A stretch of DNA of 59,687 bases from JABWAM01 sp964653025 (GCA_964653025.1 CAZZBZ010000013.1:1-59687); one strand, 5' to 3'; positions 1 to 13,310 are shown, counted from the first letter of the stretch. The notes: generated by a model not told the origin, from the sequence alone. Translations and numbers: made by a program.

Positions 1-2
1 CG

Positions 3-869
3 GACGGCCCGATGCCCCAGACGCGCGAGCACATCCTGCTCGCCCGCCAGGTCGGCGTTCCCGCCCTCGTGGTCTTCCTTAACAAGTGCGATATGGTGGA
101 TGACAAGGAGCTTCTCGAACTCGTCGAGGTGGAGGTGCGCGAGCTCCTCTCCAAGTACGAGTTTCCCGGGGACAAGATTCCGATCGTCAAGGGCAGCGCG
201 ACCAAGGCCCTCGCCGCGGGCGACCCCGCTCATCCCGATTGCAAGTGCATCCTGGAGCTCATGGAGGCCGTGGACAGCTTTATTCCGACCCCGGTGCGCA
301 ACGTGGACCAGCCGTTCCTCATGCCGGTCGAGGACGTGTTCTCGATTGAAGGCCGCGGGACGGTGGTGACCGGCCGCGTGGAGCGCGGTAAGATCAAGGT
401 GGGCGAGGAAGTCGAGATCGTCGGCATCCGCCCCACCGTCAAGACGGTCGTTACCGGCGTTGAGATGTTCCGCAAGGAGCTCGACGAGGGGCAGGCGGGC
501 GACAACATTGGCGCACTGCTCCGCAGCACGAAGAAGGAAGAGGTGGAACGCGGCCAGGTGCTTGCGAAGCCCGGCACGACCACCCCCCACACCAAGTTCA
601 AGGCCGAGGTTTACGTCTTGAGCAAGGATGAGGGTGGCCGTCACACGCCTTTCTTCAGCAACTACCGCCCGCAGTTCTTCTTCCGCACGACGGACGTGAC
701 CGGCTCGGTGAAGCTCCCGGCGGGAGTCGAGATGGTAATGCCTGGCGACAACGTATCCATCGAGGTCGAGTTGATCACCCCGATTGGTATGGAGAAGGCG
801 ATGCGTTTTGCCATCCGCGAGGGCGGCAGGACCGTCGGCGCGGGCCGCGTGAGCGAGATCATCGCCTGA
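3..869 (+). CDS. tuf: Elongation factor Tu, 5' truncated by the window edge
   Basis: Delivers aminoacyl-tRNA to the ribosome as a GTPase. About 288 of the usual ~395 residues are visible; the reading frame is open to the window start, so the P-loop lies outside. Visible family marks are PQTREHILLARQVGVP, the guanine-specificity motif NKCD (FLNKCDMVDD), the SATKAL base-binding loop, and domains II/III (EGRGTVVTGRVERG; GGRHTPFFSNYRPQFFFRTTDVTG). The stop is followed 4 nt later by rpmG. The order tuf-rpmG-trnW-secE-nusG is a common bacterial arrangement. Identity is certain. Confidence 0.98.
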   Translation, partial: DGPMPQTREHILLARQVGVPALVVFLNKCDMVDDKELLELVEVEVRELLSKYEFPGDKIPIVKGSATKALAAGDPAHPDCKCILELMEAVDSFIPTPVRNVDQPFLMPVEDVFSIEGRGTVVTGRVERGKIKVGEEVEIVGIRPTVKTVVTGVEMFRKELDEGQAGDNIGALLRSTKKEEVERGQVLAKPGTTTPHTKFKAEVYVLSKDEGGRHTPFFSNYRPQFFFRTTDVTGSVKLPAGVEMVMPGDNVSIEVELITPIGMEKAMRFAIREGGRTVGAGRVSEIIA

Positions 870-873
870 CGCC

Positions 874-1029
874 ATGCCTCGCGAGGCCATCCAACTCGCC
901 TGCACGGAGTGCAAGCGCCTGAACTACATCTCTACACGCAACAAAAAGGTGCAGGGTAGTGAGCGGCTGGAGATTAAAAAATTCTGCAAATGGTGCGGAA
1001 AGCATTTATCGCACCGGGAGAAAAAGTGA
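874..1029 (+). CDS. rpmG: 50S ribosomal protein L33, zinc-binding form
   Basis: A 51-residue protein beginning MPREAIQLACTECK. It has the two knuckles CTEC and CKWC expected of the zinc-containing L33, and a lysine-rich end (HREKK). It starts 4 nt after the tuf stop with no Shine-Dalgarno sequence, so coupling to tuf translation is likely. Its place between tuf and tRNA-Trp supports the call. L33 sits near the E site of the large subunit. Confidence 0.95.
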   Translation: MPREAIQLACTECKRLNYISTRNKKVQGSERLEIKKFCKWCGKHLSHREKK

Positions 1030-1042
1030 AAGGCGGGCACAC

Positions 1043-1118
1043 ACGGCAGTAGCTCAGTTGGTAGAGCAGCGGTCTCCAAAACCGCGGGTCGGGGGTTCGA
1101 GTCCCTCCTGCCGTGCCA
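1043..1118 (+). tRNA. trnW: tRNA-Trp (anticodon CCA)
   Basis: The sequence folds as a cloverleaf: acceptor ACGGCAG pairs with CTGCCGT, D arm GCTC/GAGC, anticodon stem GCGGT/ACCGC with loop CTCCAAA (anticodon CCA), a 5-nt variable loop, and a T arm with TTCGAGT. The discriminator is G and the 3' CCA is encoded at 1116-1118. It lies between rpmG and secE, the position in which tRNA-Trp is found in many bacteria, so it is probably cut from the tuf-nusG transcript. Confidence 0.97.
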
Positions 1119-1157
1119 GCCTCTGCCACCGATTGAGACAACTGTATCCTGTTTATC

Positions 1158-1355
1158 ATGAAATCGTGGTTTGACAATCTTCGGCGATTTTTCCGCGAGG
1201 TGCGGGAAGAGGTGCTGAAATGCACCCGCCCCACCCGGGAGGAGTTGCAAGAATCCACCGTGGTGGTGGTGGTCACCATGGTGAGCCTTGGGTGCTTTAT
1301 CTTTGCGTCGGACATGGTGATCAGTCGCGGTCTGGCCCTGATGATCTCGCGATGA
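1158..1355 (+). CDS. secE: Preprotein translocase subunit SecE
   Basis: A 65-residue single-span protein. An amphipathic cytoplasmic helix (FFREVREEVLKCTRPTREEL) leads into one membrane segment (VVVVVTMVSLGCFIFASDM). This is the minimal SecE seen outside enteric bacteria. SecE clamps SecY in the inner-membrane translocon. Its stop codon overlaps the first possible nusG ATG (ATGA at 1352), so the two are translationally coupled. There is no Shine-Dalgarno sequence before the secE ATG. Confidence 0.95.
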   Translation: MKSWFDNLRRFFREVREEVLKCTRPTREELQESTVVVVVTMVSLGCFIFASDMVISRGLALMISR

Positions 1356-1924
1356 ACCCTCCCATGAGCATCGACATTCAACCTCAATGGTACGTGCTGC
1401 ACTGCGTCCCCGGGCAGGAGCAGAAGGTCATGGACAGCATTGAGAAGCGCAAGGCGCGCGAAGAGGTTTCCGATCTCATTACCCAGGTGCTGATGCCCAC
1501 CGAGCGCGTGGAGGAGGTCAAGCGTGGCAAGCGGGCCACCACCACCCGCAAGTTTTTCCCCGGTTACATCATCATCCAGATGAAACTGGTGAACGAACAG
1601 GAGAAGCTCATCGACCGCTCCTGGTACTTTATCCGTGAGACTCCCGGGGTTCTCAACTTTGTCGGCGGCGAGCATCCCATCCCGCTCCCCAAGCACGAGG
1701 TGGATGAGATCCTTTCCCAGATGCAGGACCGTGAGGAGCGCGTTGTGCCGAAGATGAACTTCGAGCCCGGCGAGACGCTTAATGTGAACGATGGGCCCTT
1801 CAAGGGCATGACCGGCGTGGTCGAGGAAGTGGACCAGGAAAAGGGAAAACTCAAGGTCTCCGTCTCCATCTTCGGCCGATCCACCCCTGTGGAACTCGAG
1901 TTCTGGCAGGTTGAAAAGGCCTGA
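1352..1924 (+). CDS. nusG: Transcription termination/antitermination factor NusG
   Basis: The N-terminal NGN domain starts at WYVLHCVPGQEQKV and contains the KRATTTRKFFPGYIIIQM strand and the WYFIRETPGVLNFVGG segment. A C-terminal KOW domain follows (ETLNVNDGPFKGMTGVVEEV). NusG binds RNA polymerase and links it to Rho or to ribosomal protein S10. Two starts are possible: ATG at 1352 (overlapping the secE stop) or ATG at 1364 (MSIDIQPQWY). The second gives a more usual N terminus. About 97 nt separate it from rplK. Confidence 0.96.
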   Translation: MNPPMSIDIQPQWYVLHCVPGQEQKVMDSIEKRKAREEVSDLITQVLMPTERVEEVKRGKRATTTRKFFPGYIIIQMKLVNEQEKLIDRSWYFIRETPGVLNFVGGEHPIPLPKHEVDEILSQMQDREERVVPKMNFEPGETLNVNDGPFKGMTGVVEEVDQEKGKLKVSVSIFGRSTPVELEFWQVEKA

Positions 1925-2021
1925 TGAAACTGGGAATCGATATTTTAGAAACCCACAGGCGCTCTTGACTGAACCAAATTCTCACAATCGTTAGTTTTCA
2001 ACCCACGATTTACATTTTCAT

Positions 2022-2447
2022 ATGGCAAAGGAAGTTACAGGCATCATTCGGTTGCAGATCCCTGCCGGGCAGGCCAATCCGGCCCCCCCTGTCGGCCCCG
2101 CCCTCGGCCAGCGAGGGGTCAACATCATGGCCTTCTGCAAGGAGTTCAACGCGGCCACCCAGAAGCAGGCCGGCGAGATCCTTCCCGTCGTCATCACGGT
2201 CTACAAGGACAAGACCTTCACGTTCATCACCAAGTCTCCGCCCGCCCCCGTGCTCCTCAAGAAGGCGGCCAACATCGCCACTGCCAGTGCCCAGCCGAAT
2301 CGCAATAAGGTGGGCAAGGTCACCCGCAAGCAGATCATGGAGATCGTGGCGAAGAAGGCCAAGGACATGAACTGTGCCAGCGACGAGGCCGCCTATCGCA
2401 CCATCGCCGGGACTGCCCGTTCGATGGGAATCGAAGTGGTGGATTAA
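2022..2447 (+). CDS. rplK: 50S ribosomal protein L11
   Basis: A 141-residue protein of normal length. It has the proline-rich N-terminal helix region (LQIPAGQANPAPPVGPALGQ) and the C-terminal rRNA-binding domain (GKVTRKQIMEIVAKKAKDMN; AARTIAGTARSMGIEV-like end). It is part of the GTPase-associated centre. The 97-nt leader before it is AT-rich for this genome and lacks a Shine-Dalgarno sequence. A TTGACT at 1965-1970 could be a -35 box, but no convincing -10 follows it. Confidence 0.97.
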   Translation: MAKEVTGIIRLQIPAGQANPAPPVGPALGQRGVNIMAFCKEFNAATQKQAGEILPVVITVYKDKTFTFITKSPPAPVLLKKAANIATASAQPNRNKVGKVTRKQIMEIVAKKAKDMNCASDEAAYRTIAGTARSMGIEVVD

Positions 2448-2478
2448 CTTATTTTTCCCAGCCCAAGCCCCCGCCCCC

Positions 2479-3177
2479 ATGCCCAGCAAGCGCTATAAAG
2501 AAGCCGCCAAGCTCCTCGAGAACGGGAAGAACTATCCCCTCGTGGACGCGGTGGCTATGCTCAAGAAATTCCCCAAGGCCAAGTTCGACGAGTCGGTGGA
2601 CCTTTCCATCAAGTTGAACGTGGACCCGAAGCAATCCGAGCAGATGGTCCGCGGCACCGTCCCTCTCCCCCACGGCACCGGCAAGAAGGTTCGCGTGGTC
2701 GCGTTCGCCGAGGGCGCCCAGGCTGAGGCCGCCCGTTCCGCGGGCGCCGAGGTCGTCGGCTTCAAGGAGATCATCGCCAAGATCAAGGGCGGATGGTTTG
2801 ACTTCGACATCGCCGTGGCCACCCCCGATGCCATGCAGGAGGTCCGCAAACTGGGCAAGGAGCTTGGCCCCAAGGGCCTGATGCCCAACCCCAAGACCGG
2901 CACCGTCTCCGAGGACATGGCCAAGGCCGTCCGCGAGTTCAAGGCGGGTCGCGTCGAGTTCAAGATGGACAAGAATGCGAATCTGCACGTCGCCGTCGGC
3001 AAGGCGAGTTTTGAGGCCGAGCAGATCGCGGCCAACGCCCGCGCGGTGATCGAGGCCGTGGTCAAGTCCCGCCCCTCCACCGTGAAGGGGATCTTCCTTG
3101 GCAGGTGCATCCTCTCCACCACCATGAGCCCGGGCATCTCCGTGGAACTCAAGGAGTTCATTGCCGTAGCCGTCTGA
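2479..3177 (+). CDS. rplA: 50S ribosomal protein L1
   Basis: The start is placed at MPSKRYKEAAKLLENGK, which matches the family N terminus and gives 232 residues; the upstream in-frame extension overlaps rplK and is not conserved in character. Visible L1 marks are VDLSIKLNVDPKQSEQMVRG, PLPHGTGK, GPKGLMPNPKTGTV and the C-terminal STMSPGISVEL-like segment. L1 forms the L1 stalk at the E site. In other bacteria it represses its own operon by mRNA mimicry of 23S rRNA; no such fold was identified here. Confidence 0.97.
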   Translation: MPSKRYKEAAKLLENGKNYPLVDAVAMLKKFPKAKFDESVDLSIKLNVDPKQSEQMVRGTVPLPHGTGKKVRVVAFAEGAQAEAARSAGAEVVGFKEIIAKIKGGWFDFDIAVATPDAMQEVRKLGKELGPKGLMPNPKTGTVSEDMAKAVREFKAGRVEFKMDKNANLHVAVGKASFEAEQIAANARAVIEAVVKSRPSTVKGIFLGRCILSTTMSPGISVELKEFIAVAV

Positions 3178-3192
3178 TTCCTTTTACCCCTC

Positions 3193-3205
3193 ACTGATCC
3201 ATCCC
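3193..3205 (+). promoter_or_regulatory. ACTGAT-pyrimidine leader motif before rplJ
   Basis: ACTGAT at 3193-3198 is followed by CCATCCC and then the rplJ ATG at 3206. A C/T-rich run (CCTTTTACCCCTC) precedes it. The same hexamer lies 5-7 nt before rplF and rplP. No Shine-Dalgarno sequence is present. The role is inferred. Confidence 0.4.
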
Positions 3206-3718
3206 ATGCGCCCCGAGAAAGTTTCCATTGCCCAGGAGATCGAGAAGAAGGTGATCGGTTCCCCCTTCCTCATCCTCACCGATTACACCGGGCTCAGTGT
3301 CGCCGACTTTACCGAGCTTCGGAAGCGGCTCACCCGCTCGAAGTCGCGCGCCCTGGTCGTCAAGAACAGCGTGCTCCGTATCCTCCTCAAGAAGCACGGG
3401 CTGCCGATGCCCGACGCCGCCCTCCAGGGGCCCACGGCCGTCGTTTACGGCGGGGCAGATATTTCAGCTGCCGCCTCGGCGGTCAAAGGTTTTCACGGGG
3501 AGTTCAAGAAGCTCCGCGTGAAGGCCGGCGTCCTCGATAAGGCAACCCTCGTTGCCGAAGAGGTCAACGCGATTGCGGACCTTCCCTCGCTGGAGGTCCT
3601 CCGCGCGAAGTTGCTCGGGCTGCTCTTGGCCCCCGCCTCGCAGTTCGTGCGCCTTGCCAGCGAGCCTGCCGCCCGCTTCGCGCGGATCGTGCAGGCCAAG
3701 GCCGGTAAAACCGCCTGA
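3206..3718 (+). CDS. rplJ: 50S ribosomal protein L10
   Basis: A 170-residue protein forming the base of the L7/L12 stalk. Family features are the N-terminal RPEKVSIAQEIEKKV helix, the FLILTDYTGLSVADFTELRKRL strand-helix, VKNSVLRILLKKHG, and a C-terminal helix that binds L7/L12 dimers. The order L11-L1-L10-L12-rpoB is canonical. The start follows the ACTGAT/pyrimidine leader and has no Shine-Dalgarno sequence. A 144-nt gap with two strong palindromes separates it from rplL. Confidence 0.96.
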   Translation: MRPEKVSIAQEIEKKVIGSPFLILTDYTGLSVADFTELRKRLTRSKSRALVVKNSVLRILLKKHGLPMPDAALQGPTAVVYGGADISAAASAVKGFHGEFKKLRVKAGVLDKATLVAEEVNAIADLPSLEVLRAKLLGLLLAPASQFVRLASEPAARFARIVQAKAGKTA

Positions 3719-3792
3719 CGCGACCCCCAACCCACCCCTTTCCCGAAAAACGGGAGAAACCCACAACCCACCCAACCAACCGTGAACCATCG

Positions 3793-3837
3793 GCCCCGGG
3801 AGCTCCCGGGGCGAAATGCCCCGAAGGTCTTCGGGGC
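3793..3837 (+). promoter_or_regulatory. Two tandem GC-rich palindromes between rplJ and rplL
   Basis: Positions 3793-3812 are a perfect 20-bp palindrome (GCCCCGGGAG and its complement). Positions 3818-3837 are a 9-bp inverted repeat, GCCCCGAAG/CTTCGGGGC, around GT. Both would form strong RNA hairpins 26-70 nt before the rplL ATG. No U-tract follows, so they are not simple terminators. RNA processing, pausing or mRNA stabilisation are possible. Confidence 0.6.
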
Positions 3838-3862
3838 GCCGATGACACAACAGGATAGAACC

Positions 3863-4234
3863 ATGTCGGACAACAAGGCACTCATTGACCAACTCAGCTC
3901 GCTTACCGTGCTGCAGATGGCGAACCTCGTGAAGGAACTCGAACAGGCATGGGGCGTCAGCGCCGCCGCGCCCGTTGCAGCCGCCGCGCCCGCCGGAGCC
4001 GCCGCGCCCGCCGCCGAGGCCAAAACCACCTTCGACGTCATCCTCAAGGAGATCGGGGCGAACAAGATCAACGTGATCAAGGAAGTTCGCGCGGTCACCT
4101 CACTGGGCCTCAAGGAGGCCAAGGACCTCGTCGAGGGCGCGCCCAAGACCATCAAGGAAGGCGTGACCAAGGAAGAGGCCGAGGAGATCAAGAAGAAGGT
4201 CGAAGCCGCCGGCGCGAAGGTCGAGATCAAGTAG
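3863..4234 (+). CDS. rplL: 50S ribosomal protein L7/L12
   Basis: The start is set at MSDNKALIDQLSSLTVLQM, giving 123 residues as usual. The N-terminal dimerisation helix is followed by an Ala/Pro hinge (residues ~35-50, AAAPVAAAAPAGAAAPAAE). The C-terminal factor-binding domain contains EIGANKINVIKEVRAVTSLG, LKEAKDLVEGAPKTIKEGV and AGAKVEIK. An in-frame ATG at 3842 (MTQQDRT) is less likely. L7/L12 recruits translational GTPases. Confidence 0.97.
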   Translation: MSDNKALIDQLSSLTVLQMANLVKELEQAWGVSAAAPVAAAAPAGAAAPAAEAKTTFDVILKEIGANKINVIKEVRAVTSLGLKEAKDLVEGAPKTIKEGVTKEEAEEIKKKVEAAGAKVEIK

Positions 4235-4270
4235 GTCCGACCCGACCGCGCCTGAAGCCATTCCCCGCAA

Positions 4271-4294
4271 GGGGTCCGGGTGGCCCCGGACCCC
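4271..4294 (+). promoter_or_regulatory. Strong hairpin in the rplL-rpoB gap (attenuator/processing site candidate)
   Basis: GGGGTCCGGG at 4271-4280 pairs perfectly with CCCGGACCCC at 4285-4294 around a 4-nt loop. A second G5/C5 stem follows at 4298-4309. The structure lies 46 nt before the rpoB ATG. In E. coli the same gap holds an attenuator and an RNase III site, so a comparable role is plausible. Confidence 0.55.
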
Positions 4295-4340
4295 GGCGGG
4301 GGAGCCCCCGGCCTTGTGCCGGGACAGAAGCGAGAAAGCC

Positions 4341-7300
4341 ATGGAACGCACCAATTTCGGGAAAGTGACGGAGGTCATTGCGCCTCCCAACCTCATCGAA
4401 CTGCAGAACCGCTCCGCCGAGGAGTTTCTGCAGGCGGACGTGCCGCCCGAGAAGCGACGGAACTCCGGGCTTCAGGCCGTCTTCAAGGAGGTCTTTCCGA
4501 TCGAGAGCTACGACGGAAAAACCGTCCTCAATTTCGTGCGATACGAGATTGGCGATGGTCGGGAACGCCTCTCTTGGCTGGATTGCATCCGCGAGGGAAC
4601 GACCTACGCGTCGCCCCTCCACGTGGTCTTCCGCCTCACCGAGGATCGCGAGGGTCACAAGGAGTCCAGGGAAGAGCGCGTCTTCATGGGCGAGATGCCC
4701 CTGATGACGGAGCAGGGATCTTTCGTGGTGAATGGCGCGGAGCGCGTGATTGTCAGCCAACTCCACCGTTCGCCGGGAATCTGCTTTGAGGAGACGATCC
4801 ACACGAACGGAAAGAGCCTCCACTCCTTCCGCATCATCCCCGACCGTGGTTCCTGGCTCGAGGTGCAGTTCGACACGAACGACCTGCTCTACATTTACCT
4901 CGATCGCCGCCGTCGCCGCAGGAAGTTTTTGGCCACCACCTTTCTCCGCACTCTTGGGTACGAGAAGGACGCCGACATCATCAACCTTTTCTACAAGGTC
5001 GTTGAACTGCGCCTGAAGCGCGACATGGACGAGGAAAGCCTCTCCAATAAAGTTCTCATCGAGGACGTCGTGGACACGGAGAAGGGCGCGATCGTGGCCC
5101 GTGCCTACGACCCGCTCTCCCGCATCATTGTCCGCCAACTCCTCGACATGCAGGTGGAAAAGGTGCGCGTGGTGGATACCACCGCTGACGAGGGCGTCAT
5201 CCTCAAGTCCCTCAAGAAGGATACCGCTCGCAACGAGGAGGAAGCCCTCAAAGAAATCTATCATCGCCTCCGCCCCGGTGATCCGCCCACCGTTGCGAAT
5301 GCGCGTTCCCTCATCAAACGCACATTCTTCGATCCGAAGCGCTATGACCTTGGTCGCGTTGGTCGGTACAAGATCAACCAGAAACTCTTTCTCGACCGCA
5401 AGGCCGACTTTGGAACCGACGATCCCAATCATCGAATCATCACGAAGGAGGATCTGATCGCCTCGATGAAGTACCTGATCGGCCTGCGCCGCGGGGAGGG
5501 TTCGGTGGACGATATCGATCACCTTGGCAGCCGTCGCGTTCGTACCGTGGGTGAACTCCTTGCCAACCAGTGTCGCCTCGGCCTCGACCGCACGGAGCGG
5601 CTCGTTCGCGAGCGCATGACGCTCTTTGACACGAACATCGAGACGATGACGCCCCAGAAGCTGATCAACCCGAAGGCCCTCTCGGCCGTCGTGCGCGACT
5701 TCTTCGGACGGAGCCAGCTCTCGCAGTTCATGGACCAGACCAACCCGCTCTCCGAGCTTACCCATAAACGGCGCCTCAGCGCCCTTGGGCCCGGCGGGTT
5801 GAGCCGCGATCGCGCCGGTTTTGAGGTTCGCGACGTCCATTCCAGCCACTACGGTCGCATCTGCCCGATCGAGACGCCCGAAGGCCCGAACATCGGCCTC
5901 ATCGCCTCGCTGAGCACCTTCGCCCGTATCAACGAGTTCGGCTTTATCGAGACCCCCTACCGCAAGGTCGAGAACGGACGTGTCCTCGAAAAGGTGGACT
6001 ATCTCACCGCCGACCAGGAGGAGAAGTTCATTGTCGCCCAGGCAAACTCCGTGATCGAGTCCGATGGGCGCCTCAAGGGGCCCCGCGTGAGCGTGCGCTT
6101 CAAGGGAGACTTCCTGGAGGTGGAACCCTCCCGCGTGGACTACATGGACGTCTCGCCCAAGCAGCTCGTCTCCGTGGCCGCCAGCCTCATTCCCTTCCTC
6201 GAACACGATGACGCCAACCGCGCGCTCATGGGTTCGAACATGCAGCGCCAGGGCGTGCCGCTCCTGCAGCCGGAGGCCCCGATTGTGGGGACCGGTCTCG
6301 AAGGACGCGTTGCCCGCGATTCCAAGGTGCTCGTCATCTCGGATTCCGCCGGCCGCGTCGCCTCCGTGACCGCCCAGCAGATCATCGTCACCAGGGACGG
6401 CAAGGTTCCCGAGGCGAAGAAGAAGCTCCGCACCAGTTCCGAGGACGGGCTCCATGTCTACGACCTTCGCAAGTTCATGCGCTCAAACGCGGGCACCTGT
6501 CTCAACCAGCGCCCCATTGTCCGCAAGGGCGAGTTGGTGAAGAAGGGGCAGGTCCTTGCGGACGGCCCGTGCACCGACCAGGGTGAGCTCGCGCTCGGGC
6601 GCAACCTCCTGGTGGCCTTCATGCCGTGGCATGGCTACAACTTCGAGGACGCCATCCTCATCAATGAGCGGGTGGTTCGGGAAGACGTCTACACCAGCAT
6701 CCACATCGACGAGTTCGAGGTGAGCGCCCGCGATACCAAGCTCGGGCCCGAAGAGATCACCCGCGACATTCCTAACGTCGGCGAGGAAGCACTCAAGAAT
6801 CTCGGCCCGGACGGGGTCATCCGCATCGGCGCGGAGGTGAAGCCCGGCGATATCCTGGTGGGCAAGATCACCCCCAAGAGTGAGACGGAGCTTGCACCTG
6901 AGGAACGCCTCCTGCGTGCGATCTTCGGCGAGAAGGCTGCTGACGTGAAGGATACCTCCCTCACCGTTCCCAGCGGCGTCTACGGCATCGTCATGGACGT
7001 GAAGGTCTCCAGCATGAAGGAGATCAACCGCTCCAAGCTGACGCCCACCGAGACGCGCCGCCAGATCAAGGCGGAGAAGGAGATGTGCACCAAACGCGTG
7101 ACGGAGCTTCGCGAGGAGCTTACCGAGGCGTTGAGCAACATTCTTCTCGGGGAGAAGATTCCCCTCGATGTTGTGAACGCCGAGACCGGCGAGATCATCA
7201 TCCCTGCAAATCGCAAGATCACCAAGACGCTGCTCCGCAAGCTCGCCTCGGTCTACAATCACATCGAGATCGATCCGAGTCCGATTCGCATCAAGATTCG

Positions 7301-8142
7301 CGAGATCATCGGGGTCTACGAGAAGAAGTTCGAAGACCTGAACATGGAGCACCAGCAGAACATGGATCGCCTCGAGAGCGGCGACGAGATGGATCCGGGT
7401 GTCATCAAGCAGGTGAAGGTCTACGTGGCCAGCAAGCGCAAGCTGAGCGTGGGTGACAAGATGGCCGGGCGCCACGGGAACAAGGGCGTCATCGCCAAGA
7501 TCGTGCCCGAGGCGGATATGCCTTTCCTCGCGGACGGCAACCCCGTGGACATCGTGCTCAACCCACTCGGTGTGCCCTCGCGCATGAACGTGGGCCAGGT
7601 GCTCGAGACGCACCTCGGCTGGGCGGCCCGTCTCCTTGGGTTCACCGTGGCCACCCCCGTGTTTGATGGCATCAAGGAGGAGCAGATCCGCAAGTACCTC
7701 CGTGAGGCAAAGCTCCCCGAGCATGGCAAGGTGCGCCTGTTCGATGGGCGTTCCGGCGACCCCTTCGACCAGGAGATCGTGGTGGGCTACATCTACATGA
7801 TGAAGCTCGGCCACCTCGTGGCTGACAAGATTCATGCCCGCGCTGTGGGTCCGTATTCGCTCGTCACCCAGCAGCCGCTGGGCGGCAAGGCCCAGTACGG
7901 CGGACAGCGTTTCGGCGAAATGGAGGTTTGGGCCATGGAGGCCTATGGCTGTGCCAACGCCCTCCAGGAACTGCTTACCGTGAAGAGCGACGATGTCGCT
8001 GGCCGAACGCGAACCTACGAGTCCATCGTGAAGGGCGACAACTCCCTCCAGGCGGGCATCCCCGAGTCCTTCAACGTGCTCATGAAGGAAATGCAGTGCC
8101 TCGGGCTCGACGTCCAGGTGCACAAGAACGAAGAGACGACCT

Positions 8143-8150
<8 letters not shown>
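4341..8150 (+). CDS. rpoB: RNA polymerase subunit beta
   Basis: 1269 residues. The start is at MERTNFGKVTEVIAPPNLIE; the nine upstream in-frame residues are discounted. The rifampicin region reads SQLSQFMDQTNPLSELTHKR then RLSALGPGGL, the rifampicin-sensitive type at the D516, H526 and S531 equivalents. Other conserved blocks are HSSHYGRICPIETPEGPNIG, GDKMAGRHGNKGVI, PSRMNVGQVLETHLGW and the C-terminal GGQRFGEMEVWAMEAYG. Its last 8 nt overlap rpoC, so the two subunits are translationally coupled. The leader hairpin may balance rplL against rpoBC expression. Confidence 0.99.
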
Positions 8151-12279
<4,129 letters not shown>

Positions 12280-12346
12280 GGATGCACATGTCCCTTGCTC
12301 AACACCGGAACCGCCAGTAGACTTCACCTTTTCAAGATTCAAAGCC

Positions 12347-12784
12347 ATGCCGACGATCAATCAACTCATTCGCAAGGGGCGCCAGGATGTGCGCTATAAA
12401 TCCAAGTCGCCGGCCCTTACCGGGAGCCCGCAACGCCGGGGTGTTTGCCTTCAGGTTAAGACCATGACCCCCAAGAAGCCTAACTCCGCGCTCCGCAAGG
12501 TCGCGCGCGTGCGACTCACCAATGGCGCCGAGGTCTGGGGCTACATCGGGGGGGTGGGACACAATCTGCAAGAGCACTCGATTGTCCTGGTTCGCGGGGG
12601 CCGCGTGAAGGATCTTCCCGGCGTCCGCTACCACATTGTCCGTGGGACGCTCGACACCCTCGGGGTGGATGGTCGCCGTCGCAGCCGTTCGAAGTATGGG
12701 ACCAAGCGTCCGAAGACGAAGGGCGCGAAGGCCGCCGCTGCGGTCGCCGCCCCCGACGCCCCCGCCGCCCCTGCCAAGAAATAG
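12347..12784 (+). CDS. rpsL: 30S ribosomal protein S12
   Basis: A 145-residue protein that is slightly long because of an Ala/Pro-rich tail (AAAAVAAPDAPAAPAKK). The core has RGVCLQVKTMTPKKPNSALR and GGRVKDLPGVRYHIVRGTLD. Both lysines at which streptomycin-resistance substitutions occur (in TPKKPNSA and GRVKDLPG) are of the sensitive type. S12 lies at the decoding centre. No Shine-Dalgarno sequence precedes it; the leader reads TTTTCAAGATTCAAAGCC. Together with rpsG and fusA it forms the str block. Confidence 0.97.
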   Translation: MPTINQLIRKGRQDVRYKSKSPALTGSPQRRGVCLQVKTMTPKKPNSALRKVARVRLTNGAEVWGYIGGVGHNLQEHSIVLVRGGRVKDLPGVRYHIVRGTLDTLGVDGRRRSRSKYGTKRPKTKGAKAAAAVAAPDAPAAPAKK

Positions 12785-12803
12785 TGCCACGGAAGATTTC
12801 GCC

Positions 12804-12829
12804 CTTCTCATTTCTCAATCCTCACTTCT
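12804..12829 (+). repeat. CT-rich intergenic repeat, copy A (rpsL-rpsG gap)
   Basis: A 26-nt unit beginning CTTCTCATTT and ending in TTCT. It matches 23 of 26 positions of the minus strand at 17548-17523. It lies immediately upstream of the rpsG start at 12837. Confidence 0.6.
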
Positions 12830-12836
12830 TTAAACT

Positions 12837-13310
12837 ATGTCCCGTCGACGCAGAGCAGAACATCGCCCCCAGCGCCCCGACTCCCGCTACAACAGCCCGG
12901 TCGTGAACCGTTTGATCAACACCGTGATGTGGCGTGGCAAGAAGGCCACTGCCCAGCGTATCGTCTATCGCGCCTTCACATTACTCAGCGAGAAGGCCAG
13001 CAAGGGCGATCCCATCGAGGTCCTCACCAAGGCTCTCGAGAACGTGAAGCCTCGCGTCGAGGTGAAGTCTCGCCGTGTGGGTGGCGCGACCTACCAGGTG
13101 CCCGTGGAGGTGACCGTTGAGCGGCAACTGTCCGTGGCCCTCCGCTGGATGGTCCGCCTCGCCGATGGCCGCAAGGGCGTGCCGATGCCGAAGGCGCTCG
13201 CCGATGAGATTTTCGATGCCTTCAACGGGCAAGGGGCAGCCGTGAAAAAACGCGACGACGTTCACAAGATGGCGCAGGCGAACAAGGCCTTCGCCCACCT
13301 GCGCTGGTAG
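12837..13310 (+). CDS. rpsG: 30S ribosomal protein S7
   Basis: 157 residues, normal length. Conserved segments are MSRRRRAEHRPQRPDSRY, VVNRLINTVMWRGKKATAQR, the GGATYQVPVEVTVERQLSVA strand region and RWMVRLADGRKGVPMPKALA. S7 nucleates assembly of the 30S head. The start codon directly follows an AT/CT-rich tract with no Shine-Dalgarno sequence. The gene is followed after 54 nt by fusA. Confidence 0.97.
   Translation: MSRRRRAEHRPQRPDSRYNSPVVNRLINTVMWRGKKATAQRIVYRAFTLLSEKASKGDPIEVLTKALENVKPRVEVKSRRVGGATYQVPVEVTVERQLSVALRWMVRLADGRKGVPMPKALADEIFDAFNGQGAAVKKRDDVHKMAQANKAFAHLRW

Noticed and set aside
1965..1990. A promoter before rplK (TTGACT at 1965)
   Set aside because: No acceptable -10 at 15-19 nt. 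Kept only as a remark under rplK.
4227..6455. A 742-residue minus-strand frame opposite rpoB
   Set aside because: Same cause: antisense to highly conserved rpoB, with no family likeness.
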